Positions 5,868 to 13,619 of a stretch of DNA of 51,683 bases are shown piece after piece. The notes beneath the pieces were generated by a model, which saw only the letters and a list, made by a program, of their open reading frames with translations, made no database searches and was not told where the DNA came from. Source of the stretch: Candidatus Calditenuis fumarioli (GTDB taxonomy: Archaea; Thermoproteota; Nitrososphaeria_A; Caldarchaeales; Calditenuaceae); assembly GCA_030059665.1 (NCBI GenBank), contig JANVYR010000001.1:157501-209183 (forward strand), written 5' to 3'. Position 1 is the stretch's first letter, and each line of letters opens with the position of its first letter. A program made the position numbers and the translations under genes.

Positions 5868-8231
5868 GTGGCCGTTACCAAACTCTTCGGTGCAAGGGTA
5901 AAGAGGAAGGAGGACCCGAGGCTGATCACCGGGAAGGGCAGGTACACGGCGAACCTCAATTTCCCGGGGACGCTCTACGTCCACTTCGTCAGGAGCAGGG
6001 TCGCCCACGCGAGGATCAGATCGGTCGACGTCTCGAGGGCGCTGAAGGTGGATGGCGTGGTTGCGGTCCTCACAGGAGAGGACCTGATGGACGGACTGGG
6101 CATGATACCGACCGCGTGGCAGATACCTGGATCGGACCTGAGGACCACGCCCTACAGGCCCGTAGCGGTGGACAAGGTAAGGTACGTGGGTGACCCGTAC
6201 GCCGTGGTGGTGGCGAGGTCTCCCTACGCGGCGGCCGATGCGGCTGAGCTCGTCCGGGCCGACCTCGAGCCCCTGCCCGCGGTGGTGGATCCGGAGAAGG
6301 CCGTCCAGCCAGGTGCGCCCCAGCTCTACGACGAGGTGCCGAACAACACCGCCTTCGTCTGGAGGGCCTCCGGCGGAGACGTGGACGAGGCCTTCGCGAG
6401 GGCCGAGGTCGTGGTGAAGCAGAGGATGGTGAACACCAGGCTCCAGCCGACCGCCATGGAGACGAGGGCGGCCGTGGCGACCTACGACAGGTTCTCCGAC
6501 AGGTTCACGCTATACGTCACGAGCCAGAACCCGCACGTCCACCGGCTCCTGCTGAGCCTGATCACGGGGATACCCGAGCACAAGCTGAGGGTGATCTCGG
6601 CCGACGTGGGAGGTGGTTTCGGGTCGAAGATCCACGTCTACGGCCCCGAGGCGGTGGTGCTTCACCTGGCCAGGAAGTTCGAGGTTCCGATCAAGTGGGT
6701 GGAGACCAGGGAGGAGAACTTCCTCTCGACGATCCACGGAAGGGACCACGTGCAGTACGTCGAGGCCGCTGCCCTGAGATCCGGCAAGGTCCTCGGCCTG
6801 AAGGTGAGGTCGTATGCCAACATGGGAGCCTACCTCTCCACCGCTGCTCCGGGGATACCGACCATACTCTTCGGTCCGATGCTGAGCGGGCCCTACGAGA
6901 TCGGTGCGGTCTCGGTGGAGGTGATAGGAGCGCTGACCAACACCGCTCCCGTCGACGCCTACAGGGGTGCGGGGAGGCCGGAGGCGACGTACGTCCTCGA
7001 GAGGGTGATGGACCTGGTGGCGAGGGAGATCGGGAAGGACCCGGCCGACGTGAGGGCTTTGAACTTCGTGCCCAAGGAGAAGTTCCCGTACCAGGCCAAG
7101 CCCATCGGGATCACCTACGACAGCGGCGACTACATCACGGCCTTCAGGAAGGCGCTTGAGCTGGCCGAGTACAGGAAGTGGAGGGAGGAGCAGGAGAAGG
7201 CCAGGAGGAAGGGGAGGCTGATCGGGATAGGGATCTCCAGCTACGTCGAGATCTGCGGCATGGGCCCGTCGGCCGCGGTGAGGGCCACCGGATTCGGTCT
7301 GGGCCTCTGGGACAGCGCCGTCGTCAGGGTCCACCCGTCGGGGAAGGTGACGGTCTACACTGGAGGGCACCCGCACGGCCAGGGAGAGGAGACCACATTC
7401 GCCCAGATAGTGGCGGACAAGCTGGGGGTTCCGATAGAGGACGTGGAGGTCGTCCACGGAGACACGGACGCCATCCCCTTCGGCATGGGGACCTACGGCA
7501 GCAGGACCACACCGGTCGCTGGAGGCGCGATAGCCCTAGCGTGCAACAGGGTCCTGGAGAAGGCCCGTAAGATAGCGGCCCACATGCTCGAGGTGAGGGA
7601 GGAGGACCTGGTCTTCGAGCGCGGAAGGTTCTACGTGAGGGAGGCACCCGAGAAGCAGAAGACGATCCAAGAGGTGGCTTATGCCGCGTACGGTGCGGGC
7701 GCCAACGAGCTGCCTCCTGGGCTCGAGCCGGGACTCGAGGCGACGGTCTTCTACGACCCGCCGAACTTCACGTTCCCCTTCGGGACCCACGTCGCGGTAG
7801 TAGAGGTGGACCCTGAGACCGGTGCGGTCAAGGTCCTGAGGTACGTCGCGGTCGACGACTGCGGGAACCAGATCAACCCGATGATCGTCGAGGGCCAGAT
7901 TCACGGAGGGATCGCCCAGGGGCTGGCGCAGGCGCTGTACGAGTGGGCCGTCTACGACGAGAACGGTAACTTGCTAACCTCCACCCTGAACGACTACCTG
8001 GTGCCGACCGCCTGCGAGGTCCCGGACATCGTCACCGACCACACGGTCACGCCGTCTCCGCACAACCCGCTCGGCGTGAAGGGGATAGGTGAGGCAGGGA
8101 CGATCGCGGCGACTCCCGCGTTGGTGAACGCCGTCCTGGACGCTCTCTCCCACTTGGGCGTGAAGCACATCGACATGCCTCTGTGGCCGGAGAGGGTCCT
8201 CAGGGCGATAAAAGGGGCTAAGTCAGGTTAG
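5868..8231 (+). CDS. CoxL-like (form II) molybdopterin hydroxylase large subunit
   Basis: A 787-residue large subunit of the xanthine dehydrogenase/CO dehydrogenase/aldehyde oxidoreductase family, which binds the molybdopterin cofactor. The N-terminal domain begins KRKEDPRLITGKGRYTANL. The active-site loop is AYRGAGR (about residues 364-370), the form II signature, rather than the AYXCSFR of true aerobic CO dehydrogenases. The catalytic-Glu region GVKGIGEAGTIAATPALVNAV is near residue 736. It is therefore more likely an aldehyde or heterocycle hydroxylase subunit than a CO dehydrogenase. The usual FAD (CoxM) and 2Fe-2S (CoxS) genes are not adjacent. The GTG is chosen from its promoter and the family's N-terminus. 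Confidence 0.88.
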   Translation: MAVTKLFGARVKRKEDPRLITGKGRYTANLNFPGTLYVHFVRSRVAHARIRSVDVSRALKVDGVVAVLTGEDLMDGLGMIPTAWQIPGSDLRTTPYRPVAVDKVRYVGDPYAVVVARSPYAAADAAELVRADLEPLPAVVDPEKAVQPGAPQLYDEVPNNTAFVWRASGGDVDEAFARAEVVVKQRMVNTRLQPTAMETRAAVATYDRFSDRFTLYVTSQNPHVHRLLLSLITGIPEHKLRVISADVGGGFGSKIHVYGPEAVVLHLARKFEVPIKWVETREENFLSTIHGRDHVQYVEAAALRSGKVLGLKVRSYANMGAYLSTAAPGIPTILFGPMLSGPYEIGAVSVEVIGALTNTAPVDAYRGAGRPEATYVLERVMDLVAREIGKDPADVRALNFVPKEKFPYQAKPIGITYDSGDYITAFRKALELAEYRKWREEQEKARRKGRLIGIGISSYVEICGMGPSAAVRATGFGLGLWDSAVVRVHPSGKVTVYTGGHPHGQGEETTFAQIVADKLGVPIEDVEVVHGDTDAIPFGMGTYGSRTTPVAGGAIALACNRVLEKARKIAAHMLEVREEDLVFERGRFYVREAPEKQKTIQEVAYAAYGAGANELPPGLEPGLEATVFYDPPNFTFPFGTHVAVVEVDPETGAVKVLRYVAVDDCGNQINPMIVEGQIHGGIAQGLAQALYEWAVYDENGNLLTSTLNDYLVPTACEVPDIVTDHTVTPSPHNPLGVKGIGEAGTIAATPALVNAVLDALSHLGVKHIDMPLWPERVLRAIKGAKSG

Positions 8232-8240
8232 AGGCAAGAC

Positions 8241-9281
8241 TCAGATCGCGATCGTCTCGAGCAACCTGTTCTTGGGCATGCCCAGCTCGATCCCGGCACA
8301 GATCCCTGCCAGCTTCCTGACCTCCTCCTCTATGAGCATCAGGGAGCCGACGGCGAGGACCAGGTGGGAAACGGAGGTCAGGTACAGCTTCCGGAACCTC
8401 TCGACGGCGCTCCTCCATCCCCTCTCCCTGAGCTCGCCCGCCATCTCACCGTAGCTGCTCCTGGCGCTGATCCTGGGAACGGACTTGCCCTCGATCAGCT
8501 GGAGGGCCCTCGAGACCTCGTCGACGTCCTTGGACTCCAGGAGGACCTCGAGCACCTGCCTCGGAACCGTGAACCTGATGCCCTCGATCGCCCTCCGGAG
8601 CTCGGCCTGCTCGAACCCCCACTCCTTCCCCCTCAGGACCGTCTCGACGGCGAGGGAGTTGAGGTGCCATTCGAAGGCCCACGCGAGCCATCTCCTGTCC
8701 CAGCCCCTCAGGCGCCCGATTGCCCGCGTGAAGCCCGCAGCCGCCTCCCGGTCGAACTCCAGGTCTATTGCCGCCGGATCGCCGGTCCTCTCGTAGAGCG
8801 CGAGGGCCCTGGTGACGGGCCCCTCGAACCGCGTCCCCCTGACGGACCCGAGGAGCTCCTGGAAGTCCCTCGAGGCGAGGGCCCTGGCGAAGACGTCCCG
8901 CTCCTCGACGAGCTCCGCCGCGGTCGTGTCCACCTCCCTCATCAGGTCCTCCTGGGGGAGACGGGAGGCCATTCCGCGAACCAGCGCCTTCATGGCCCTG
9001 AACAGGTGACGCTCGTAGAGCGCCCAGAGGACCGGGCTCCAGCCAGTGAGCCGGAGTAGCCTCACGTGGTAGCGGTAGAGGTGGGACCAGAGGGCCCTCT
9101 CGACGACCCTCGCGTTGGGCCTCTGAGGCAGGGAGGTCAGGGCCTCGAAGTAGTGGGTGGCCCGCAAGGCCGCGACGAAGTCCTCAACGCTCTTCGATGA
9201 AGCCAGCTCCTCCAGGTCCCTCCTTCCGAGGAGCCTCCCCTTCACCGAGAACGCGAGGGCGTAAACGTATCCAGAGTCCAT
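8241..9281 (-). CDS. atpC: A-type ATP synthase subunit C
   Basis: A 346-residue central-stalk subunit C, which joins the rotor stalk to the membrane c-ring. It has the N-terminal YVYALAFSVKGRLLGRRDLEEL segment typical of subunit C and an all-helical body. The C-terminal EEEVRKLAGICAGIELGMP-type helix is the family hallmark, and the length is normal. The next gene upstream on this strand encodes a subunit-H-like coiled coil, 5 bp from the start of this gene. The catalytic A and B subunits are not in the window, so the ATPase genes are at least partly dispersed. Confidence 0.88.
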   Translation of the reverse strand: MDSGYVYALAFSVKGRLLGRRDLEELASSKSVEDFVAALRATHYFEALTSLPQRPNARVVERALWSHLYRYHVRLLRLTGWSPVLWALYERHLFRAMKALVRGMASRLPQEDLMREVDTTAAELVEERDVFARALASRDFQELLGSVRGTRFEGPVTRALALYERTGDPAAIDLEFDREAAAGFTRAIGRLRGWDRRWLAWAFEWHLNSLAVETVLRGKEWGFEQAELRRAIEGIRFTVPRQVLEVLLESKDVDEVSRALQLIEGKSVPRISARSSYGEMAGELRERGWRSAVERFRKLYLTSVSHLVLAVGSLMLIEEEVRKLAGICAGIELGMPKNRLLETIAI

Positions 9282-9286
9282 GACGA

Positions 9287-9595
9287 TCAGCCCAGGATGG
9301 CCCTGACCAGTTCCTCTGCGATCTGTCCTGACCTCCGCTCGAAGGCCTCGGTGAGCGCCTTGATCCTGGTCCTCGACTCGGACCTCAGCCTCTCCGCATG
9401 GGAATTGACCTCCTGCTCCATCTCACGCATCATCCTGGCCCTCTCCGACTCAATCAGCCTGGATATTCCCTCCCTCAGCTCCGCGACCCTTTTCCTGACG
9501 TGCTCCTCGAGGTCCCTGATCTCCGTCTCGATCTCGCTCCCCAACTCGTCGAGGGCCCTGTCGACGTCCCTGACAGCCTCGAGGGTCTCCCTCAT
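9287..9595 (-). CDS. A-type ATP synthase subunit H-like peripheral stalk coil
   Basis: About 102 residues, almost entirely charged coiled coil with heptad spacing, ending in the hydrophobic motif AEELVRAILG. Short coils of this size next to subunit C match archaeal ATPase subunit H, which pairs with subunit E in the peripheral stalk. The assignment rests on size, coil character and position, because subunit H is poorly conserved. ATG at 9593-9595 is given as the start; an in-frame GTG at 9617-9619 would add eight residues. It probably forms an operon with subunit C. Confidence 0.65.
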   Translation of the reverse strand: MRETLEAVRDVDRALDELGSEIETEIRDLEEHVRKRVAELREGISRLIESERARMMREMEQEVNSHAERLRSESRTRIKALTEAFERRSGQIAEELVRAILG

Positions 9596-9686
9596 GCCGG
9601 CCGTCCAGCTAACCGGCACCTGATAACCCCTTCAGGACATGGGACTGCCCGTCGTCGGTCTGGGGCCTTCGGCGCAACGCGGTGCC

Positions 9687-10095
9687 TCAGGAGGTCCAGT
9701 CGGTCACGAGCCTCCTGCAGAGCCCGAAGGCCTCCTCTGCCCGGCGAAGGGCCTCCAGAGCGTCCTCCCTTCTGAAGAGCGCGGAGGGTGGTTTGAGCGC
9801 TGTCTCGTCGCCGTACATCGCGAGGCCCCTCAGCGTCGCAAGCCTCCTGACGGTCTCCTGGATTGAGAGTCGCTCAAGACCCGATCCGACGGGCCATCGT
9901 GATGCCGGAGAGGTCCTCCACCACCAGCAGTACGTCCACGTCGGACTCGAGGTTGAACCTGCCAGTCGCCAGCGAGCCGAAGATCGCCGCCGAGACGAGC
10001 CTCTCTCCGAAAAGGTCCCGAACCAGCTTGACGAACCTGACCGCCAGCGCGAAGGCCAGCGCGCCGATCCCCTCCTCGCCAGCCCCGGAACCCAT
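9687..10095 (-). pseudogene. MNT-type nucleotidyltransferase, frameshifted
   Basis: The first part reads in one frame from an ATG at 10093-10095 and contains a clear minimal nucleotidyltransferase motif, FGSLATGRFNLESDVDVLLV (GS-x10-DxD). It hits a stop near 9874. The adjacent frame continues the protein from about 9880 to 9687 with an amphipathic helical region ending CRRLVTDWTS. One extra base between about 9874 and 9900 explains the break. Either the gene is recently inactivated or the assembly has an indel. It is divergent from nfo across a 55-base gap with one shared TATA-like element. MNT proteins often act as antitoxins to HEPN partners, but no HEPN gene is adjacent. Confidence 0.65.
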
Positions 10096-10120
10096 CCAGT
10101 CCACAGTGGAACCCACAAGG

Positions 10121-10128
10121 GTATTAAT
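10121..10128. promoter_or_regulatory. Shared palindromic TATA element, nfo and MNT gene
   Basis: GTATTAAT contains the palindrome ATTAAT and lies about 27 nt from the nfo ATG (10151, plus) and about 29 nt from the nucleotidyltransferase ATG (10095, minus). It could serve both directions. Confidence 0.5.
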
Positions 10129-10150
10129 CACGTCGAGATCGTCCGGTCGG

Positions 10151-10999
10151 ATGCTACTGCTCGGTGCCCACGTCTCCATCTCGGGATCGATCGCGAAGTC
10201 CGTGGACCGCGCAAAGGAGCTCGGCTGCACGACCTTCCAGATCTTCACCAGGAACCCCAGGGGATGGAGGGCGCAGAAGCTGAAGCAGGAGGAGGTGGAG
10301 GAGTTCAAGCGGAGGAGGAGGGAGGAGGGTTACCGCGTGGTCGTCGCCCACATGCCCTACCTCCCCAACATAGCCTCTCCGAAGCAGGACGGCTGGAGGA
10401 AGTCCGTGAACGTCTTGATCGACGAGCTGAGGAGGTGCGACGCGCTGGAGATCGACTACCTCGTCTGCCACCTGGGAAGCCACCTGGGTAAGGGCGTCCA
10501 GGCGGGGATCGAGAGGGTCGCGAGGGCGGTGAACGAGGCCCTCTCCAAGGTCGAGACGGGGTGCGTCCTGCTGCTGGAGAACATGGCCGGGCAGAAGGGG
10601 AGCGTGGGCTCGAGGTTCGAGGAGATCGGCGAGATCTTCTCGCGGATCGAGCAGCCGGACAGGGTCGGCGTCTGCCTGGACACGTGCCACCTCTATGCCG
10701 CCGGGTACGACGTCAGGAGCGAGGCGGGGCTCGAGGAGACGCTGAGGGCCTTCGAGGAGAAGGTCGGCCTCAGGAGGCTTAAGGTCCTTCACCTCAACGA
10801 CTCGAAGGGAGGCCTCGGGAGCGGGCTGGACAGGCACGAGCACATCGGTCACGGCCACATCGGAAAGGAGGGTTTCAGGAGGATCGTCAACCACAAAGTG
10901 CTCCGGGGGCTGCCGATGATCATAGAGACGCCCGAGGACGAGAAGGGCGACTACTCGTACGACCTGGGTGTGCTGAGGTCCCTCTACCGTCCGGAGTGA
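10151..10999 (+). CDS. nfo: Endonuclease IV (AP endonuclease family 2)
   Basis: A 282-residue TIM-barrel, metal-dependent endonuclease that cuts DNA 5' to abasic sites in base-excision repair. Zinc-ligand and family motifs are visible: LGAHVSISG at the start, FQIFTRNPRGW, YLVCHLGSHLG, LLLENMAGQKGSVG, GVCLDTCHLYAAGYDV, HLNDSKGGLGSGLDRHEHIG and the final IETPED. The length is normal. The ATG at 10151 follows a TATA-like element by 27 nt. A GtrA-like gene follows after 6 bp, so the two are probably co-transcribed. Confidence 0.95.
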   Translation: MLLLGAHVSISGSIAKSVDRAKELGCTTFQIFTRNPRGWRAQKLKQEEVEEFKRRRREEGYRVVVAHMPYLPNIASPKQDGWRKSVNVLIDELRRCDALEIDYLVCHLGSHLGKGVQAGIERVARAVNEALSKVETGCVLLLENMAGQKGSVGSRFEEIGEIFSRIEQPDRVGVCLDTCHLYAAGYDVRSEAGLEETLRAFEEKVGLRRLKVLHLNDSKGGLGSGLDRHEHIGHGHIGKEGFRRIVNHKVLRGLPMIIETPEDEKGDYSYDLGVLRSLYRPE

Positions 11000-11005
11000 G
11001 CGGGG

Positions 11006-11542
11006 ATGAAATGCGCTCTGAGGGGCCTGCTCGGATTCGCCCTCTCACTGCTGCGCGACGTAAGGACTTACAAGTTCGTGGCGATCGGCGTTTCGACGCT
11101 GGTACTAGCCGAGGGGTTGATGTTCGTCTCGGTGGATCTGATGGGGATCGACTCCTTCCTCTCCGCGGTCCTGATAACGGAGGTCGTCCTCCTGATCAAC
11201 TTCCTCCTGAACGACCGACTCGTCTTCGGAGAGGAGGGCCGGAGGGGCAACCCGTTACTCCAAAGGCTGTTCAAGTACCACGTCTCCCGCGTCCTGAGCA
11301 TAGCCGTGAACCTCGCGGTCTTCTTCGCGCTGAACAAGCTGCTGTTGCTCAACCACCTACTGGCCTACTTCCTCGCCGTCGTCGTCGCCTTCGGCGTCAA
11401 CCTCCTGACGAGCTTCGTCTGGGTCTGGCGGGTCCGGCCCGTGGAGGGGAGGGAGGTCGTGGTGGGTGCCCGGCTCACCTCCTCGACCAGTCGAGCCAGT
11501 CCCACATCAGCTGCCAGTACCACTCGTCGCCCTCCTCGATGA
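11006..11542 (+). CDS. GtrA-like four-helix membrane protein
   Basis: A 178-residue protein. Residues about 20-140 form four hydrophobic helices with the GtrA pattern: the first helix FVAIGVSTLVLAEGLMF, then LINFLLNDRLVF, and a last helix ending FVWVWRV. GtrA-family proteins are linked to flipping of lipid-linked sugars or polyprenyl sugar transfer in surface glycosylation. The tail after about residue 143 is Ser/Thr/Arg-rich and coincides with a 68-base overlap of the convergent SWIM-finger gene, so it may have arisen by loss of an earlier stop. It lies 6 bp after nfo. Confidence 0.75.
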   Translation: MKCALRGLLGFALSLLRDVRTYKFVAIGVSTLVLAEGLMFVSVDLMGIDSFLSAVLITEVVLLINFLLNDRLVFGEEGRRGNPLLQRLFKYHVSRVLSIAVNLAVFFALNKLLLLNHLLAYFLAVVVAFGVNLLTSFVWVWRVRPVEGREVVVGARLTSSTSRASPTSAASTTRRPPR

Positions 11543-11801
11543 CCTCGTAGTTGCCCGACTCGGAGGCCATGCGGACCGCCATCAGGTGATAGCACATGGG
11601 CTTCTCGTTGTTGATCACCCGGAAGAAGAAGTCGTCGCAGGTGCAGTAGGGCACGTCCGGCATCACGAGGTAGTCCCGGTGCCTGCCGACCACGACCCAG
11701 ACGGACCTGCCGCTCGGCCTGAAGACGTAACGCTTCACCCTCCTCTCGGAGACGAGCTGCCGTGCCGCCGACTCCGCGTCAACCCTCCGCTGCCTCTGCA
11801 C
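11475..11801 (-). CDS. SWIM zinc-finger protein
   Basis: A 108-residue protein with a SWIM-type zinc site CxCx(n)CxH: YCTCDDFF followed by PMCYHLMAV (about residues 52-73). The N-terminus is basic and may bind nucleic acid. The C-terminus is acidic and Trp-rich (DEWYWQLMWDWLDW). Archaeal SWIM proteins have been tied to recombination, including partners of RadA paralogues, but small stand-alone ones are poorly defined. Its start overlaps the end of the phosphoesterase gene by 23 bp, so the two are translationally linked. Its 3' end overlaps the convergent GtrA-like gene by 68 bp. Confidence 0.75.
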   Translation of the reverse strand: MQRQRRVDAESAARQLVSERRVKRYVFRPSGRSVWVVVGRHRDYLVMPDVPYCTCDDFFFRVINNEKPMCYHLMAVRMASESGNYEVIEEGDEWYWQLMWDWLDWSRR

Positions 11802-12585
11802 GGATCTCCCCCAACCTCCCTATCGGCTGGGCGTCGAGCGTAATGACCTCTGCACCCGCTAGGTCGAAGACCCCTGACCTGATCAGCGGGCTCGTCCCCG
11901 GAGAGCCCCTCAGCTCTTGGACGTCGACACCCGGCGCCAGAGGGCTGAAGTGCGCCAACACCACCAGCCTGAGCTTCCCCCGCGGCTTCCGACCCTCGAG
12001 CAGACGAGCGTAGCCCGGTCTCGATGTCAGCTCCTTCGCGAGCCTGGACCTGCTCGCCTCCATCAGCAGGTGGACCCTGGCCCTGACGGTCCCCTCCTCT
12101 GACCTGATCCTCAGGGTCGGATGTGTGTGGCCGATCACAACGGTTCTGGCCGAGAGGCAGTCGGGATGTGGCCAGGTGTGGCCGTGCATCACCCAGTAGT
12201 CGCCGAGCATGATTCCCCTGCTGTCCTCTATCCTCGCAAGCCCGGCCAGGAGCTCCGAGATGCCGCCGTCGTGGTTCCCCGGGAGGACGAGCACCTCTTC
12301 GAAGGAGGCCTTGACGATCCCGACGAGCTTCCGGACGCCGACCGCATCCCTCCAGCTGTAACCCGCGACGCGGTGCTTCACGTCGCCCAGCAGCACGAGG
12401 ACCTGGGCGCCGGTCTCCTCGCCGAGCCTCACCAGCTCGTTCGCTATCCTCTCCTCGTGGGGAGGGACGCGGACGCCCTTTGAGGATAGCTCCAGCTCGT
12501 AGCCCACGTGCAGGTCAGCGACCACCAGGTACCTGGTCGAGCCGACGTCGATCGTGACCGCGGGCCTTCCTGTCGGCCTCAGCAT
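11779..12585 (-). CDS. Archaeal calcineurin-like metallophosphoesterase
   Basis: A 268-residue metallophosphoesterase of the archaeal COG1407-like group. Metal-binding motifs appear in order: VADLHVGYE (DxH), LLGDVKH (GDxK/H), LPGNHDGG (GNHD), VMHGHTW and VIGHTHPTLR (GHTH). Relatives are often encoded next to Lhr-type helicases and are thought to act on nucleic acid ends or nucleotides, but the substrate is not settled. Here it is joined to a SWIM-finger gene, again suggesting nucleic-acid work. The start ATG follows a GGAGG. Confidence 0.85.
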   Translation of the reverse strand: MLRPTGRPAVTIDVGSTRYLVVADLHVGYELELSSKGVRVPPHEERIANELVRLGEETGAQVLVLLGDVKHRVAGYSWRDAVGVRKLVGIVKASFEEVLVLPGNHDGGISELLAGLARIEDSRGIMLGDYWVMHGHTWPHPDCLSARTVVIGHTHPTLRIRSEEGTVRARVHLLMEASRSRLAKELTSRPGYARLLEGRKPRGKLRLVVLAHFSPLAPGVDVQELRGSPGTSPLIRSGVFDLAGAEVITLDAQPIGRLGEIRAEAAEG

Positions 12586-12706
12586 CCTCCATCACTTGAT
12601 CGCCTGCGAAGGTAATAGGGACTTTCGCCCGGTCATCCCCAGGAGCTCGCGGCCCACGTGGACGCGAACCGATTTTTAGCGGGGAGAGGCCGCAGCTCTG
12701 AAGGCG

Positions 12707-12904
12707 ATGGGCCTGCTCCGGTGGATCGGGTCGCTTCTGAGGAGAAAGGGCCGGAGGGTGGAGCCCGATCCGGTGAGGGTGGAGGAGCTGAGGCGGCTGC
12801 TCTCCGATTTCAGGAGGGAGGACCCGAGGGCCACCCGGCTGAGGGAGCTGAGGAGGAGGGTCGAGGAGGAGCTCGGAACCGGTGGGTCGGGCGATGGAGC
12901 CTGA
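12707..12904 (+). CDS. Small basic helical protein upstream of rpiA
   Basis: A 65-residue protein rich in Arg and Glu: an N-terminal amphipathic segment (GLLRWIGSLLRRKGRR) followed by helix-forming heptads (VEELRRLLSDF, LRELRRRVEEEL). The gene has its own TATA-like element near 12676 and its 3' end overlaps the rpiA ATG by 11 bp. That coupling is the main reason to think it real. No family is recognised; it might associate with the membrane or with nucleic acid. Confidence 0.5.
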   Translation: MGLLRWIGSLLRRKGRRVEPDPVRVEELRRLLSDFRREDPRATRLRELRRRVEEELGTGGSGDGA

Positions 12905-13583
12905 GGTGCTCGCGGCGAGGAGGGCCGCCGCATCGAGGGCTGTCGAGGTCGTCCTCTCATCGGGCAAAGTGATCCTCGGCCTCGGAACCGGAACCACGGT
13001 GGCCACCTTCGTGGAGGTTTTGACGGAGGCGGGCGCTTCGGGGTCGATCGAGGCGGTGGTCCCGAGCTCCAGGCAGTCGGAGGAGCTGGCACGGAGGGCG
13101 GGCATCAGGGTGGCATCCCTGGCGGACTTCCCCGAGCTCGACGTCTACGTGGACTCCTTCGACCAGGTCGACCTTCGGGGGAACTCCGTGAAGGGAGGTG
13201 GTGCGGCGCACGCCAGGGAGAAGGTGCTGATGGCCGCATCGAGGAGGGTCGTGCTGGTGGGCGACCATCTCAAGCTGAGGGACAGGCTGACCGGGCCCGT
13301 GCCGGTCGAGGTGCTTCCGTTCGCTGTCGATTTCCTGCTCCGGAGCTTCGCATCGAAGGGGCTGAGGCCGGAGCTACGGCATTCTGGAAAGGGAAAGGTG
13401 GGCCCGGTGGTCACCGAGAACGGCAACTTCCTGATCGACATTTACCCTGATGAGATACGGGATCCAGCGGCCCTGGAGGCGGAGTTAAAGCTGATGCCCG
13501 GGGTCGTCGAGGTGGGGATCTGCCCCAACCGAGGGTACACCGTCTTCGTCGGACGTCCCGACGGCAGCGTGATCGAGCTTTAG
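12894..13583 (+). CDS. rpiA: Ribose-5-phosphate isomerase A
   Basis: Interconverts ribose-5-phosphate and ribulose-5-phosphate, supplying ribose for nucleotides. The 229-residue protein has the N-terminal phosphate-binding loop ILGLGTGTTVATF, the acidic DSFDQVD segment corresponding to the family's DGADE region, the KGGGAAHAREK catalytic-lysine motif and the C-terminal GNFLIDI and GVVEVGICP motifs. The ATG at 12894 is preferred over an in-frame GTG at 12882 because it follows GGTGGG at a usable distance and overlaps the stop of the small upstream gene. Confidence 0.93.
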   Translation: MEPEVLAARRAAASRAVEVVLSSGKVILGLGTGTTVATFVEVLTEAGASGSIEAVVPSSRQSEELARRAGIRVASLADFPELDVYVDSFDQVDLRGNSVKGGGAAHAREKVLMAASRRVVLVGDHLKLRDRLTGPVPVEVLPFAVDFLLRSFASKGLRPELRHSGKGKVGPVVTENGNFLIDIYPDEIRDPAALEAELKLMPGVVEVGICPNRGYTVFVGRPDGSVIEL

Positions 13584-13619
13584 CAGCGCCTAGGCGGAGT
13601 GCGGTGCGAGGTCGGGCCC

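Noticed and set aside
6510-7457. A 315-codon minus-strand frame inside the CoxL-like gene
   Set aside because: Antisense shadow of a well-conserved gene, with no recognisable domain.
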